Of a stretch of 23,846 bases of DNA, positions 6,467 to 14,477 are shown one piece after another; position 1 is the stretch's first letter; the number at the start of each line of letters is the position of its first letter. The notes beneath the pieces are model-generated. The model had not been told where the DNA came from. It ran no database searches and was given only the letters and a program-made list of their open reading frames with translations. A program made the translations under genes and the position numbers. The stretch spans positions 1-23,846 of the forward strand of contig CAZRHS010000023.1 of NCBI GenBank assembly GCA_964600045.1, given 5' to 3'. The stretch comes from Phil1 sp964600045 (GTDB taxonomy: Bacteria > Bacillota > Clostridia > Christensenellales > CAG-138).

Positions 6467-7627
6467 TTATATCAGTTCTTTTGCCATCTGCTCTATCTGG
6501 GCTGCGGATGCATCCTTCAAGGCGGATTTAATCGTAACGGTAGTATCAAGATAGGTTATATTTTTGCTCTTTTCAAACATTGCGCGCATAACCTTTGCCG
6601 CCATGGGTGCCCACGCGCCGTTTTCTATAAAGCCTATGGTGCGGTTCTGATAGCTGCGCTCGGTAAGGTGCTCGATAAACGTGCGCATAAACGGGAAAAT
6701 ATCACCGTTATATGTTGTGGTGGCCAGAACAAGCTTGCCGTAGCGGAACGCGTCCTCAACAGCTTCCGCCATATCCTCGCGGGCCAGGTCGCACACAACA
6801 ACCTTTTTGCAGCCAAGCTCCTTAAGCTTGTCGCTAAGCAGCTCAACCGCCGCCTTGGTGTGGCCGTAAACGGAGGTGTAGGCGATCATAACGCCCTCAC
6901 TTTCAACGCGGTAGCTTGACCAAATGTCGTAAAGGTTTATGTAGTGCGCAAGGTTCTCCTTAAGCACGGGGCCGTGCAGAGGGCATATTACGGAAATATC
7001 GAGCGCGGCGGCCTTCTTCAGCAGCGCCTGCACCTGCGCGCCGTATTTGCCGACTATGCCTATGTAGTATCGCCTTGCCTCGCAGTCCCATTCCTCGTCC
7101 GCGTCAAGCGCGCCGAACTTGCCGAAACCGTCCGCGGAGAAAAGCACCTTGTCCTTAGCATCGTATGTTACCATAACCTCGGGCCAGTGTACCATGGGCG
7201 CGAACACAAACGTAAGCGTGTGCTCGCCAAGGCTCAGGCTTTCGCCATTTGCCACACTAACCTTTTTATCCTCGCTTACAACGCTTCCGAAAAAGTCTTC
7301 GATCATGCCGAATGTTTTGGCGTTGCCTACTATTTTAGCCTCCGGATAAGCGGATATGAAGTTGGCTATATTCGCCGAATGGTCCGGCTCCATGTGCTGC
7401 ACAACAAGGTAATCGGGTTTTCTCCCGCCGAGCGCTTCTTCAACATTGTTCAGCCATTCTTCGCCAAAGCGAGCGTCAACCGTGTCCATAACGGCTGTTT
7501 TCTCGTCCAATATAACATAGGAATTGTACGCCATGCCGTTTGGCACAACATATTGGCCCTCAAACAGGTCCACGTCGTGGTCGTTTACACCAACGTATAA
7601 AATGTCCTTTGTAACGTTTGTTATCAT
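6467..7627 (-). CDS. fprA: Flavodiiron protein (A-type flavoprotein)
   Basis: Cytoplasmic flavodiiron protein expected to reduce oxygen to water and/or nitric oxide to nitrous oxide, a common defence in anaerobes. The 386-residue protein has an N-terminal metallo-beta-lactamase-like domain with all diiron ligands visible: H78, E80, D82 and H83 in HMEPDHS, H147, D166 and H218. A C-terminal flavodoxin domain begins about residue 246 with the FMN-binding loop AYTSVYGHTK. No rubredoxin domain is fused. The ATG at 7627 follows AAAGGAGG. It lies 32 bases downstream of the M20 peptidase gene, with no obvious promoter between, so the two are likely co-transcribed. O2 versus NO preference cannot be told from the sequence. 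Confidence 0.95.
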   Translation of the reverse strand: MITNVTKDILYVGVNDHDVDLFEGQYVVPNGMAYNSYVILDEKTAVMDTVDARFGEEWLNNVEEALGGRKPDYLVVQHMEPDHSANIANFISAYPEAKIVGNAKTFGMIEDFFGSVVSEDKKVSVANGESLSLGEHTLTFVFAPMVHWPEVMVTYDAKDKVLFSADGFGKFGALDADEEWDCEARRYYIGIVGKYGAQVQALLKKAAALDISVICPLHGPVLKENLAHYINLYDIWSSYRVESEGVMIAYTSVYGHTKAAVELLSDKLKELGCKKVVVCDLAREDMAEAVEDAFRYGKLVLATTTYNGDIFPFMRTFIEHLTERSYQNRTIGFIENGAWAPMAAKVMRAMFEKSKNITYLDTTVTIKSALKDASAAQIEQMAKELI

Positions 7628-7659
7628 GATTTAATCCTCCTTTTCGGAATTAATTAAGC

Positions 7660-9300
7660 TTATTTTGCAAAAATATCGTCTATTATGCGAATATACAGCT
7701 TTGGCACAACATCAAAGCTGTACGGCACATTTAGCCTTTCGGTACTTTGGTGAAAATCCTTGCCGCAGCCGCCCAGAACTATGCCCGGAACCCGCAGCTT
7801 TTTAAGCTCACCTATCGGGAAATTGTAGCATAGATTCGCTCCCGCAAGGTTGTTGAAAAGCGCCTCGTAGTTCCCGCCCTCGCCAAGGCCGGTATAGCTC
7901 ATGTCCGAAAGGCCCATATAGTAGTCCTTAAGGGCAAGAGTAGCGCCGCATTCCTTTTCGGCGTAGGCTATAACGTCCTTTACGGAATCAAGCAGCTTTT
8001 TTGCGTCAGGATCGCTTGTATCCATATATACGTCCGGATAATAGGGCGGAATGAACGCAATTATTATCATGGGCTGCTTTGCGCTGTAAAGCTCGTATAC
8101 CCGGCGCACTATCTCTATGCCTATGTCCTGAAGCTCGCATCCCTTAGCCGAAAGCGAATCAACAAGCCGCTTAAGCTCCTCGTCAATGTCAGCGTGCTCC
8201 GCCTTAACCAAAGCGTAAAGCTCTGAATATGTCATAACAAGCGGGGTAAAATCCCGCGTTGTGAACGGATGCGGCATTATCTTTTTGTATTTTTCAAGGT
8301 TCTCTCTGCGCTTTTCAAGTACGTCCTCAAACGCGTCCGTCGCGATAGCCTTAAGGCGGCTTATTATGCCGTCCGGATCAAGATCAAGCGTAAGCAGGCT
8401 GTAATAAGAAACGGCATACATAGGAACGGATACGGAGTAATTCGCCTTAAGATCCTTCATTTTAAGGCATACGGCGGGCGGGGTGCACTCGCCGCGGGCG
8501 GATTCACAGTAGTCCGTATTAAGCGCAAGGCGCGAATAAAGCGCGGCGTTCAGGGCGTTTGCGTCAAGCCCCACGAAAGGCTCGTCGGCGTGGCTGCCCT
8601 TGCCGGCCATGAAGAAAAGCGGCATAACCTTTCCCGTGGCGCCGTAGTGAATATAGTGCGTGGGGTCGTGCTCCATGTCGTCATTAAGATAGCATTCGGC
8701 AAGCAGCAGCGCCCGGTATTTAAGCGAGCGTTCCTCGGCAAATTTATTGAAAAACGGCGCCGCGGCAAGCATACCTTCGGAGTTTGTTTCCTCACCGCAT
8801 ACGGCAACGTAAAGAAGGTTTCCGTTAAGCTCATCAGGGCTTTCTCCGTAATGCCTTAAAAGCTCTATTATAAGCGCGTGGCCGAATTTCATGTCCGCGC
8901 AGCCGCGCCCGAAAAGCCAGTCCCCGCTTTCAAGATCGCGCCTGCAATCCTCGCTCATGGGGAGCTCGTTCATGCGCTTTGTTATCGCGTCAAGGTCAAA
9001 CGCTATGTCCTTAAGCTGAGCGTATTCGTCAACGTCCACCACATCGTAATGCCCGGTAAGTATAATGGTATCCTCGGTTTGGCGGGGCGACTGCATAAAC
9101 GCCGCAACTATGCTCCTGTTAAGAGAATCCCCCTCAACCGGCACGGTGAACACGTTTTCCGGGTGCGCCTTGAAATAATCAAGCTCCTTAAGCATTTTGA
9201 TTATCACTTCAGCGCCCTTTGTTTCGTCCGGCGTGCCGGATATGCTCGGCGCCGCCATAAGACGGGCAAGGTTATTGTAAAGATTTTGTTTATTTATCAT
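7660..9300 (-). CDS. RocB-like M20 family metallopeptidase
   Basis: Zinc-dependent M20 hydrolase resembling RocB, a family tied to arginine or peptide breakdown; the substrate here is unknown. The 546-residue protein has the M20 signatures TGHYDVVD (H84, D86), FGRGCADMK (D136) and GEETNSEG (E170, E171), and a late histidine in DFHQSTE. The long insertion and C-terminal extension match the large RocB subgroup rather than the shorter DapE/ArgE enzymes. An upstream in-frame ATG at 9330 exists, but the ATG at 9300 has GGAG nine bases upstream, while the first codons of the longer form lie next to the predicted promoter. It is first of a likely two-gene unit with fprA. Confidence 0.9.
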   Translation of the reverse strand: MINKQNLYNNLARLMAAPSISGTPDETKGAEVIIKMLKELDYFKAHPENVFTVPVEGDSLNRSIVAAFMQSPRQTEDTIILTGHYDVVDVDEYAQLKDIAFDLDAITKRMNELPMSEDCRRDLESGDWLFGRGCADMKFGHALIIELLRHYGESPDELNGNLLYVAVCGEETNSEGMLAAAPFFNKFAEERSLKYRALLLAECYLNDDMEHDPTHYIHYGATGKVMPLFFMAGKGSHADEPFVGLDANALNAALYSRLALNTDYCESARGECTPPAVCLKMKDLKANYSVSVPMYAVSYYSLLTLDLDPDGIISRLKAIATDAFEDVLEKRRENLEKYKKIMPHPFTTRDFTPLVMTYSELYALVKAEHADIDEELKRLVDSLSAKGCELQDIGIEIVRRVYELYSAKQPMIIIAFIPPYYPDVYMDTSDPDAKKLLDSVKDVIAYAEKECGATLALKDYYMGLSDMSYTGLGEGGNYEALFNNLAGANLCYNFPIGELKKLRVPGIVLGGCGKDFHQSTERLNVPYSFDVVPKLYIRIIDDIFAK

Positions 9301-9332
9301 TGCGCTCTGCTCCGTTCGGATATTATGCATAT

Positions 9333-9361
9333 ATTATAATACAATACAGCGGGCGGGAAAA
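9333..9361 (-). promoter_or_regulatory. Weak candidate promoter for the M20 peptidase-fprA unit
   Basis: A perfect TATAAT lies on the minus strand (plus 9333-9338), 33-38 bases before the chosen ATG. The -35 position holds only a T-rich sequence (TTTTCC, plus 9356-9361), so the assignment rests on the -10 box. Confidence 0.4.
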
Positions 9362-9414
9362 GCTACATAAAACAAAGGCGAAACCGTGAAATTTCAACAA
9401 AGTTTGGATGGGCC

Positions 9415-9443
9415 TTTACAGTAAATAGACGGCATAATATAAT
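9415..9443 (+). promoter_or_regulatory. Housekeeping-type promoter upstream of the small lipoprotein
   Basis: TTTACA (9415-9420) and TATAAT (9438-9443) are spaced by 17 bases. Transcription would begin near 9450 and give a leader of about 110 bases before the ATG at 9560. No recognisable riboswitch is seen in that leader. Confidence 0.6.
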
Positions 9444-9499
9444 TCGATTAAGCAGACGTGAGCGGCTGCGGCGGTTTTTGATTTTTCGTTGTGAATATC

Positions 9500-9527
9500 G
9501 CAACTTTTTACGCACGATAAACGTGTA
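9500..9527 (+). promoter_or_regulatory. Possible ECF-sigma type promoter of the small lipoprotein
   Basis: GCAACTTTTT (9500-9509) is followed by CGTGTAT from 9522, with 17 bases between GCAAC and CGTGTA. AAC plus CGT at this distance matches the general layout of ECF sigma promoters. It parallels the element at 3863-3891 before the other lipoprotein gene. No good housekeeping -35 box is present at this position. Confidence 0.45.
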
Positions 9528-9559
9528 TTGTATATAGAATAAAGAGAGGAGATTTTACC

Positions 9560-10162
9560 ATGAAGAGGTTTATAATAATTCTGCTGTCATTAACAGCGCT
9601 TTGCTCTGTCATCATAACAGGTTGCGCTGCAAAGGAAGCGGCTTCGGAACCGCAGACGAACGATACCGCGGCGGCAAGTGAACAGTACGTACGGCTTTTG
9701 GATAATTTGGAAAACGCTGAAAATGAATTGAGTGATTGCTATGGCGGGGCGTACATTAACGGCGACGGCAATCTGGTTGTCTGCGTAACGAATGATTATG
9801 ATATGAACAGCAATTTGGTTCAGAAGTATACGGGCAACGACGATGTTATTATCAAAACCGTTGAATATACGTATGATGAGCTTGAACAGGAGCAGGAGAG
9901 AATAGTTGAAAAGTATGAATCGATGAAGGATAAGTATTCTGATGATGCGGACGAGTCAACCTTATCCGCCGCAGAACTTGCGATAAAGGAACTGTATTCA
10001 TCAATCGGCAGTATGTATGTTGATGAAGAAAAGAACACCCTTGTTGTGGAAATAAGGGATTTGGATGATGATAAAAAGGCCACCTTTAAGCAAAAGTTTT
10101 CCGATAAGGAGTTTATCACGTTTACCGAAGGGTATAACACCGCCGCAACAAGCGCGGACTGA
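9560..10162 (+). CDS. Putative lipoprotein with a duplicated protease-prodomain-like module
   Basis: No named family is certain. The 200-residue protein starts with a hydrophobic signal and lipobox ITGC, with the likely lipidated cysteine at 22, then an Ala/Thr/Glu-rich linker. The first module (about 61-104) contains YGGAYINGDGNLVVCVTND and ends VEYTYDEL. A Glu/Lys-rich helix (about 105-146) follows. A second, similar module (about 149-192) has SMYVDEEKNTLVVEIRD and ends ITFTEGY. The motif 'aYid..gnLVV.vtD' recalls prodomains of secreted serine proteases, but no protease domain follows; this likeness is inference. Ile codons are more mixed and A+T content looks higher than in the flanking genes. 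The ATG follows GAGGAG. A terminator closes this single gene. Confidence 0.8.
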   Translation: MKRFIIILLSLTALCSVIITGCAAKEAASEPQTNDTAAASEQYVRLLDNLENAENELSDCYGGAYINGDGNLVVCVTNDYDMNSNLVQKYTGNDDVIIKTVEYTYDELEQEQERIVEKYESMKDKYSDDADESTLSAAELAIKELYSSIGSMYVDEEKNTLVVEIRDLDDDKKATFKQKFSDKEFITFTEGYNTAATSAD

Positions 10163-10184
10163 TAATACAAAACAATATAATTTC

Positions 10185-10219
10185 AATCCCGCACAGGGCA
10201 GCACCTATGCGGGATTTTT
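10185..10219 (+). terminator. Terminator after the small lipoprotein gene
   Basis: AATCCCGCA (10185-10193) pairs perfectly with TGCGGGATT (10208-10216) around a 14-base loop that can itself form a short AGG/CCT pairing. A T5 tract runs 10215-10219. Confidence 0.88.
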
Positions 10220-10269
10220 ATGCTCTTTTAATGAAATTTCAGATACTTTTATTATTTGAGAAAATGCAT

Positions 10270-10275
10270 TATAAT
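10270..10275 (+). promoter_or_regulatory. Candidate -10 box for dsdA
   Basis: A perfect TATAAT lies 30-35 bases before the dsdA ATG. The -35 position (10247-10252, TTTTAT) is only a weak match. Confidence 0.4.
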
Positions 10276-10304
10276 TATACTGGATAAAAGTTTGGAGGAT
10301 TATT

Positions 10305-11624
10305 ATGGAAAACATAAAAGACCCTGTATTGAATAGGCTTACCTGCGCTGAATCCCTGCTGTGGCTCAATCCCGGACTCAGCGAAACGAAGAGCGCGCTC
10401 AGCAAGCTTGACATAACCGAAAAGGATACTCAGGACGCTGAGGCAAGGCTTAAGCGCTTCGCGCCGTACATAATGCGTGCGTTCCCGGAAACGGAGAGCG
10501 CGAAGGGCCTTATAGAGTCCCCGCTTACGGAAATACCCGAAATGCTTAATAGGCTTAAAGAAGAATACTTCGCGCCCATTGAGGGCAGGCTTTATCTTAA
10601 AAGGGATTGCGATCTGCCCATATCCGGCTCCATAAAGGCGCGCGGCGGCATATACGAGGTGCTTAAGCACGCGGAAACGCTTGCCATGCAGGCGGGCCTT
10701 CTTAAGGAAAGCGATGATTACTCAAAGCTTGCCGACGAAAGCTTCAAAAAGTTTTTCTCTCAGTATTCTCTGCAGGTTGCGTCAACCGGCAATCTGGGCC
10801 TGTCGATAGGCGTTATGAGCGCGGCGCTCGGTTTCCGCACAACCGTGCACATGAGTGCTGATGCGCGTGAGTGGAAAAAGGCTCTTCTGCGCCAGAAGGG
10901 CGTTACGGTTATAGAATACCCCAGTGATTACTCGGCCGCCGTTGAGCAGGGCCGTAAGGCCAGCGAAGCTGACCCGATGAGCTACTTTGTGGACGATGAA
11001 AACTCAAAGGATCTCTTTATGGGATACAGTGTTGCGGCGGGCAGGCTGAAAACTCAGCTTGACGCGCAGGGCATAACCGTTGATGCGGAGCATCCGTTGT
11101 TTGTGTATTTACCCTGCGGCGTTGGCGGAGGCCCCGGCGGCGTAACATTCGGACTTAAGAACATATTTGGTGACAATGTGCACGTGTTCTTTGTTGAGCC
11201 TACCCAGGCACCCTGCATGCTGCTCGGCATGGCGAGCGGGCTTGATAATAAAATTTGCGTGCAGGATATAGGCCTTACCGGTAAAACCGAGGCGGACGGC
11301 CTTGCCGTTGGTCGCGCGAGCGGCTTTGTGGGCAAGGTTATGCGCGGCCTTTTGAGCGGCGAAGCAACCGTTGAGGACGGCATGCTTTTCGACTATATGC
11401 GTTCCCTTATCCAAAGCGAAAACCTTTTCGCGGAGCCCTCGGCATGCGCCGCTTTTGCCGGCCCTGTCGCGCTTTACACGTTTGAGGAAGGCGAGAAATA
11501 CATCCATGCCCACGGACTTGAAAGCCGCATGAAGAACGCAGTTCATATCGCCTGGGCCACCGGCGGCAGCCTTGTGCCCGAATATGAGCGCGAAAAATAC
11601 AAAGCAACGCATATAATACATTGA
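10305..11624 (+). CDS. dsdA: D-serine ammonia-lyase (dehydratase)
   Basis: PLP-dependent fold-type II enzyme converting D-serine to pyruvate and ammonia in the cytoplasm; it detoxifies or uses D-serine. The 439-residue protein is the normal DsdA length. SGSIKARGG (107-115) holds the PLP-binding lysine K111; STGNLGLSIG (about 160-169) is the substrate and phosphate region; CGVGGGPGG (271-279) is the glycine-rich cofactor loop. TTTGGAGG precedes the ATG. No dsdC or dsdX gene is adjacent. The stop codon is separated by a single base from the next start (TGATATG), indicating tight coupling to birA. Family assignment is clear. Confidence 0.95.
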   Translation: MENIKDPVLNRLTCAESLLWLNPGLSETKSALSKLDITEKDTQDAEARLKRFAPYIMRAFPETESAKGLIESPLTEIPEMLNRLKEEYFAPIEGRLYLKRDCDLPISGSIKARGGIYEVLKHAETLAMQAGLLKESDDYSKLADESFKKFFSQYSLQVASTGNLGLSIGVMSAALGFRTTVHMSADAREWKKALLRQKGVTVIEYPSDYSAAVEQGRKASEADPMSYFVDDENSKDLFMGYSVAAGRLKTQLDAQGITVDAEHPLFVYLPCGVGGGPGGVTFGLKNIFGDNVHVFFVEPTQAPCMLLGMASGLDNKICVQDIGLTGKTEADGLAVGRASGFVGKVMRGLLSGEATVEDGMLFDYMRSLIQSENLFAEPSACAAFAGPVALYTFEEGEKYIHAHGLESRMKNAVHIAWATGGSLVPEYEREKYKATHIIH

Positions 11625-11625
11625 T

Positions 11626-12414
11626 ATGACAAGCTTTAACCGCCAAAGCATACTTTGCCGCTGCCCAAACGACACAGCGAAAAAGCTTGATATAAGCATA
11701 TTCGCCGAGCTTGACTCAACCAATACCTATCTTAAAAAGCTTGCCCGCGAGGGGTCTGAAGAAGGCACGGTTATAATAGCCGAGCGGCAGACGGCGGGCC
11801 GCGGCAGGCTTGGCAGAAGCTTTTATTCCGATGCGAACGGGCTTTATATGAGCGTGCTATTAAGACCGCGCGTTGCCGCAGAAAACGCCGTGCATATAAC
11901 GGCTATGGCGGCAGTTGCCATGGCAAAGGCCGTTGAACGCATAAGCGGCAAGGATGCTCAAATAAAGTGGGTTAACGATATATTCATAAACGGCAAAAAG
12001 GTTTGCGGCATACTGTGCGAAAGCGCCTTTGATGAAAACGCCGTAACCGACTATGTTGTAATAGGCGCGGGCGTGAACATAACGGAACCCAAGGGAGGAT
12101 TTCCGGAGGATATACGCGGCGTCGCTGGCGCGCTTTTCCATGAAAGTGAAACGGCCGAGCACAGGCCCGAGCTTGCGGCGGCCTTCTTAAAAGAGCTTTT
12201 TACGGAATACGAAAAGCTTAATGAAGGGCATTTTCTTGACGAATATAGGCGCCGCAGCCTGGTTACGGGCAGACGCGTTGCCGTAATAGCCCCGAGCGGC
12301 ACCCGAGAGGGCACAGCGGTTGCAATAGACGACGATTGCCGCCTTGTGGTCAGCTTTGATGGCGGCGAAACCGAGCATATATCAACCGGAGAGGTTAGCG
12401 TAAGGCTAAGATAG
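11626..12414 (+). CDS. birA: Biotin--[acetyl-CoA-carboxylase] ligase, monofunctional
   Basis: Activates biotin as biotinyl-5'-AMP and attaches it to a lysine of biotin carboxyl carrier proteins. The 262-residue protein has ELDSTNTYLK (about 28-37), the biotinyl-AMP loop GRGRLGR (58-64), KWVND (114-118) with the catalytic-site lysine, GAGVNI, and a C-terminal SH3-like domain (about 215-262). The N-terminal winged-helix DNA-binding domain of bifunctional BirA is absent, so it should not be a transcriptional repressor. The ATG at 11626 lies one base after the dsdA stop and has no clear ribosome binding site, so translation probably depends on coupling. The exact start is therefore less certain than the identity. 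Confidence 0.94.
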   Translation: MTSFNRQSILCRCPNDTAKKLDISIFAELDSTNTYLKKLAREGSEEGTVIIAERQTAGRGRLGRSFYSDANGLYMSVLLRPRVAAENAVHITAMAAVAMAKAVERISGKDAQIKWVNDIFINGKKVCGILCESAFDENAVTDYVVIGAGVNITEPKGGFPEDIRGVAGALFHESETAEHRPELAAAFLKELFTEYEKLNEGHFLDEYRRRSLVTGRRVAVIAPSGTREGTAVAIDDDCRLVVSFDGGETEHISTGEVSVRLR

Positions 12415-12435
12415 AACACGAAAGGAAGAAGAAAC

Positions 12436-13200
12436 ATGCGCATATCCGATTTTATGGAAAAGATGCAGGCGATAGCTCCAAGCGAGCTTAAAATGGATTA
12501 TGATAACGTTGGCCTGCTGATAGGGCCTGAAAAGCAGGAGATAAAGCGCGTGCTTGTGGCGCTCGATTGCTCCACCGTAACCGCCCGCGAGGCGATAGAG
12601 TGGGGTGCCGACCTTATGCTTACGCATCATCCCGTGTTCTTCCGGGGAACGAAGCGCATATCCCCGGACGATCCCGCGACTGCCGGCGCATATATGCTTA
12701 TACGGCACGGAATAGGCCTTTTTGCCGCCCATACAAATCTTGATGCGGCAAACGGCGGCGTAAACGACGCGCTTGCTGAAACTCTCGGCGTGAAGAACGC
12801 CGTACCCATGGGAGAAGATGGCTTAGGCAGAATAGGAACGCTTGAAAAGCCCGTGAGGTTTGGCGATTTTGCTAAAACGGTTGAGGAAAGGCTTAATACC
12901 GCCGTACGTGTAACAGGGGACGAGGAGAAAATAATATCAAAGGTTGCCCTTATAGGCGGCGCCGCGGGTGAATATGCCCAGACAGCGCATGACGCGGGCG
13001 CGGATGTGTTCGTAACGGGCGAGTGCAGGCATCACGAGGCGCTTTATGCGCGGGAAATGGGGCTTTGCCTTATAGACGCGGGGCATTATGAAACGGAGAA
13101 AACCGTATTGAGCGCACTTATAAATCGTTTACATTGCGCCGGGGATGATGTACAATATAAAGTGAGTGAGTGTGAATACGGCCCACTCAGAAAAATTTGA
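12436..13200 (+). CDS. Nif3-like dinuclear metal centre protein
   Basis: Member of the NIF3/YbgI/YqfO family, which forms toroidal hexamers with a two-metal site. The molecular role is not settled; GTP cyclohydrolase I type 2 in many databases is a legacy name. The 254-residue protein is the short form without the extra PII-like domain of YqfO. Visible metal-site motifs are THHPVFF (about 63-69), HTNLDAANGG (about 98-107) and, near the end, CRHHEALYAREMG and DAGHYETE. AAAGGAAG precedes the ATG, 21 bases after birA. A good internal promoter lies in its last codons, probably for the following genes. Confidence 0.93.
   Translation: MRISDFMEKMQAIAPSELKMDYDNVGLLIGPEKQEIKRVLVALDCSTVTAREAIEWGADLMLTHHPVFFRGTKRISPDDPATAGAYMLIRHGIGLFAAHTNLDAANGGVNDALAETLGVKNAVPMGEDGLGRIGTLEKPVRFGDFAKTVEERLNTAVRVTGDEEKIISKVALIGGAAGEYAQTAHDAGADVFVTGECRHHEALYAREMGLCLIDAGHYETEKTVLSALINRLHCAGDDVQYKVSECEYGPLRKI
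13128..13156 (+). promoter_or_regulatory. Predicted promoter inside the 3' end of the Nif3 gene
   Basis: TTTACA (13128-13133) and TACAAT (13151-13156) have exact 17-base spacing. Transcription would start near 13163, giving a leader of about 100 bases before the zinc-ribbon gene, and could carry on through rnpB. Confidence 0.55.
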
Positions 13201-13261
13201 TTTGCACGGAGGATGTTTATAAGACCTTTTGCGTGAATTATAGATTTTGGAGGTACGAAGC

Positions 13262-13975
13262 ATGAACAAACTGGATGCTCTTTGGCAGTACCAGCAGGCG
13301 GAGCTGGAAGCCGGAAAAATAGAGAACAGGCTTAAATCAACGCCCGCAAGGCAAAAGCTGAATAAGCTGTTCGCGTTCCTTAAGGAACAGCAGAACGCCA
13401 TAGCCGGAATACAGAAGACATTGGAAGGTCGCCAGCAGACCATTGATAAGCTTCAGTCGCAGGTTGATGAGCTGGAGCATAAGTATGAACTTGAGGTTGG
13501 CGAGTTCAAAATAATGCTGGAAGACGATGAATGCACGGCAGAGGAAATGACCGAATCCCGCAGAAACGTTGAGGGCATAATGAAAAAGGCCGAGAACGCG
13601 AGGAAAGAACTTTTCGATGCCATAACCCAAATAGAAAAGTCCGCCGCCGAATATAAAGACACTTATGCCAAGGCGGCAAAGGCGAAGAAGGAATACGACG
13701 CGGCAAAGGCTGAATGCGAGCAGGAGGCCGCGGACGCGAAGCCGGAGCTTGACAAGGCAAAGGCTGCCGCGGATGAGGCGGCAAAGGCGGTTGATGCGGA
13801 GCTGCTCAGCAAGTATAAGCGCATAAAGGGGCGCTACGCAATGCCAATGGCAAAGGTTGAAAACAACCAATGCTCCGGCTGCAATATGTCCCTTCCCACA
13901 AGCACCGTTAAGCGGGTGGCCTCGGGCGAGGGCATTGTGGAATGCGAAAACTGCGGCAGAATACTTTACGCATAG
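13262..13975 (+). CDS. Coiled-coil protein with C-terminal C4-type zinc ribbon
   Basis: Member of the conserved C4-type zinc-ribbon family (zf-RING_7/DUF164 type), of unsettled function, possibly nucleic-acid or ribosome related. In the 237-residue protein about the first 180 residues form a long charged alpha-helical coiled coil rich in Ala, Glu, Lys and Gln. A short linker KRIKGRYAMPMAKV follows. The zinc ribbon then has CSGC and CENC pairs (about 204-207 and 228-231). An in-frame TTG at 13247 would add five residues, but TTGGAGG is itself the ribosome binding site for the ATG at 13262. It is commonly found beside Nif3-family genes, as here. RNase P RNA starts only 18 bases after its stop. 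Confidence 0.92.
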   Translation: MNKLDALWQYQQAELEAGKIENRLKSTPARQKLNKLFAFLKEQQNAIAGIQKTLEGRQQTIDKLQSQVDELEHKYELEVGEFKIMLEDDECTAEEMTESRRNVEGIMKKAENARKELFDAITQIEKSAAEYKDTYAKAAKAKKEYDAAKAECEQEAADAKPELDKAKAAADEAAKAVDAELLSKYKRIKGRYAMPMAKVENNQCSGCNMSLPTSTVKRVASGEGIVECENCGRILYA

Positions 13976-13993
13976 AAAAGATAATAAAGTTTT

Positions 13994-14366
13994 GAGTAAG
14001 CCATGCGGTCGCGTGCGGAATCCTATGGATCATCCGCATGAGGAAAGTCCGGGCTCCGCAGGGCAGGGTGCCGGATAACGTCCGGCGGGGGCGACCCCAG
14101 GGATAGTGCAACAGAGATATACCGCCGCTTTACGCGGTAAGGATGGAAAGGCGAGGTAAGAGCTCACCGGCGGGGCGGGTAACCGTTTCGTCCTGTAAAC
14201 CCCACCCGGTGCAAGATTGGAATGGGAGCGCATGCGCATTTGCGCAGAAATGGCGGCCCGTCAGGCTCCTGATAATCGCGCGAGTGCGGCGGCAACGCCG
14301 TGCCAAGATAGATGGCCGCACGCCGGTTTTACCGGCCGACAGAACCCGGCTTATTGCTTGCTCATA
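13994..14366 (+). ncRNA. rnpB: RNase P RNA, bacterial class A
   Basis: Catalytic RNA of ribonuclease P, which removes 5' leaders from pre-tRNAs. Conserved blocks are all present in order: GAGGAAAGTCCGGGCTCC (from 14039), GGATAGTGCAACAGAGATA (from 14100), GGTAAGGATGGAAAGGCG, GGTAAGAGCTCACCGG (from 14155), and GACAGAACCCGGCTTATTG near the 3' end. The terminal helix P1 can form between GAGTAAGC (13994-14001) and GCTTGCTC (14356-14363) with one wobble pair, which sets the approximate ends; they may be off by a few bases. The layout fits the ancestral A type. It lies 18 bases after the zinc-ribbon gene; only a GATAAT (13980-13985) with no good -35 box could serve as its own promoter. Confidence 0.95.
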
Positions 14367-14375
14367 TTTATTTAC

Positions 14376-14403
14376 GGGGATCGCTTCGGCGGTTCCCTTT
14401 TTT
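14376..14403 (+). terminator. Strong terminator after rnpB
   Basis: GGGGATCGC (14376-14384) pairs with GCGGTTCCC (14389-14397), with two G-T wobbles, around a stable TTCG tetraloop. Six T residues follow. It ends the dsdA-to-rnpB transcription unit. Confidence 0.93.
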
Positions 14404-14449
14404 GTGCCGCCTTATTAACGGCGATTATATCGGGATAAACAATGGGTAT

Positions 14450-14477
14450 TTTACTTGTTTTGATTGTGTGATATTAT
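14450..14477 (+). promoter_or_regulatory. Predicted extended -10 promoter of the ECF S component gene
   Basis: TTTACT (14450-14455) and TATTAT (14472-14477) have 16-base spacing, with a TGA immediately before the -10 box (extended -10 type). The start of transcription would be near 14484. Confidence 0.55.

Noticed and set aside
8269..8859. Long plus-strand open frame of 196 codons opposite the M20 peptidase gene
   Set aside because: It is an antisense shadow of a well-supported gene. Its product is rich in Val, Arg and Lys without domains, and no ribosome binding site is seen.
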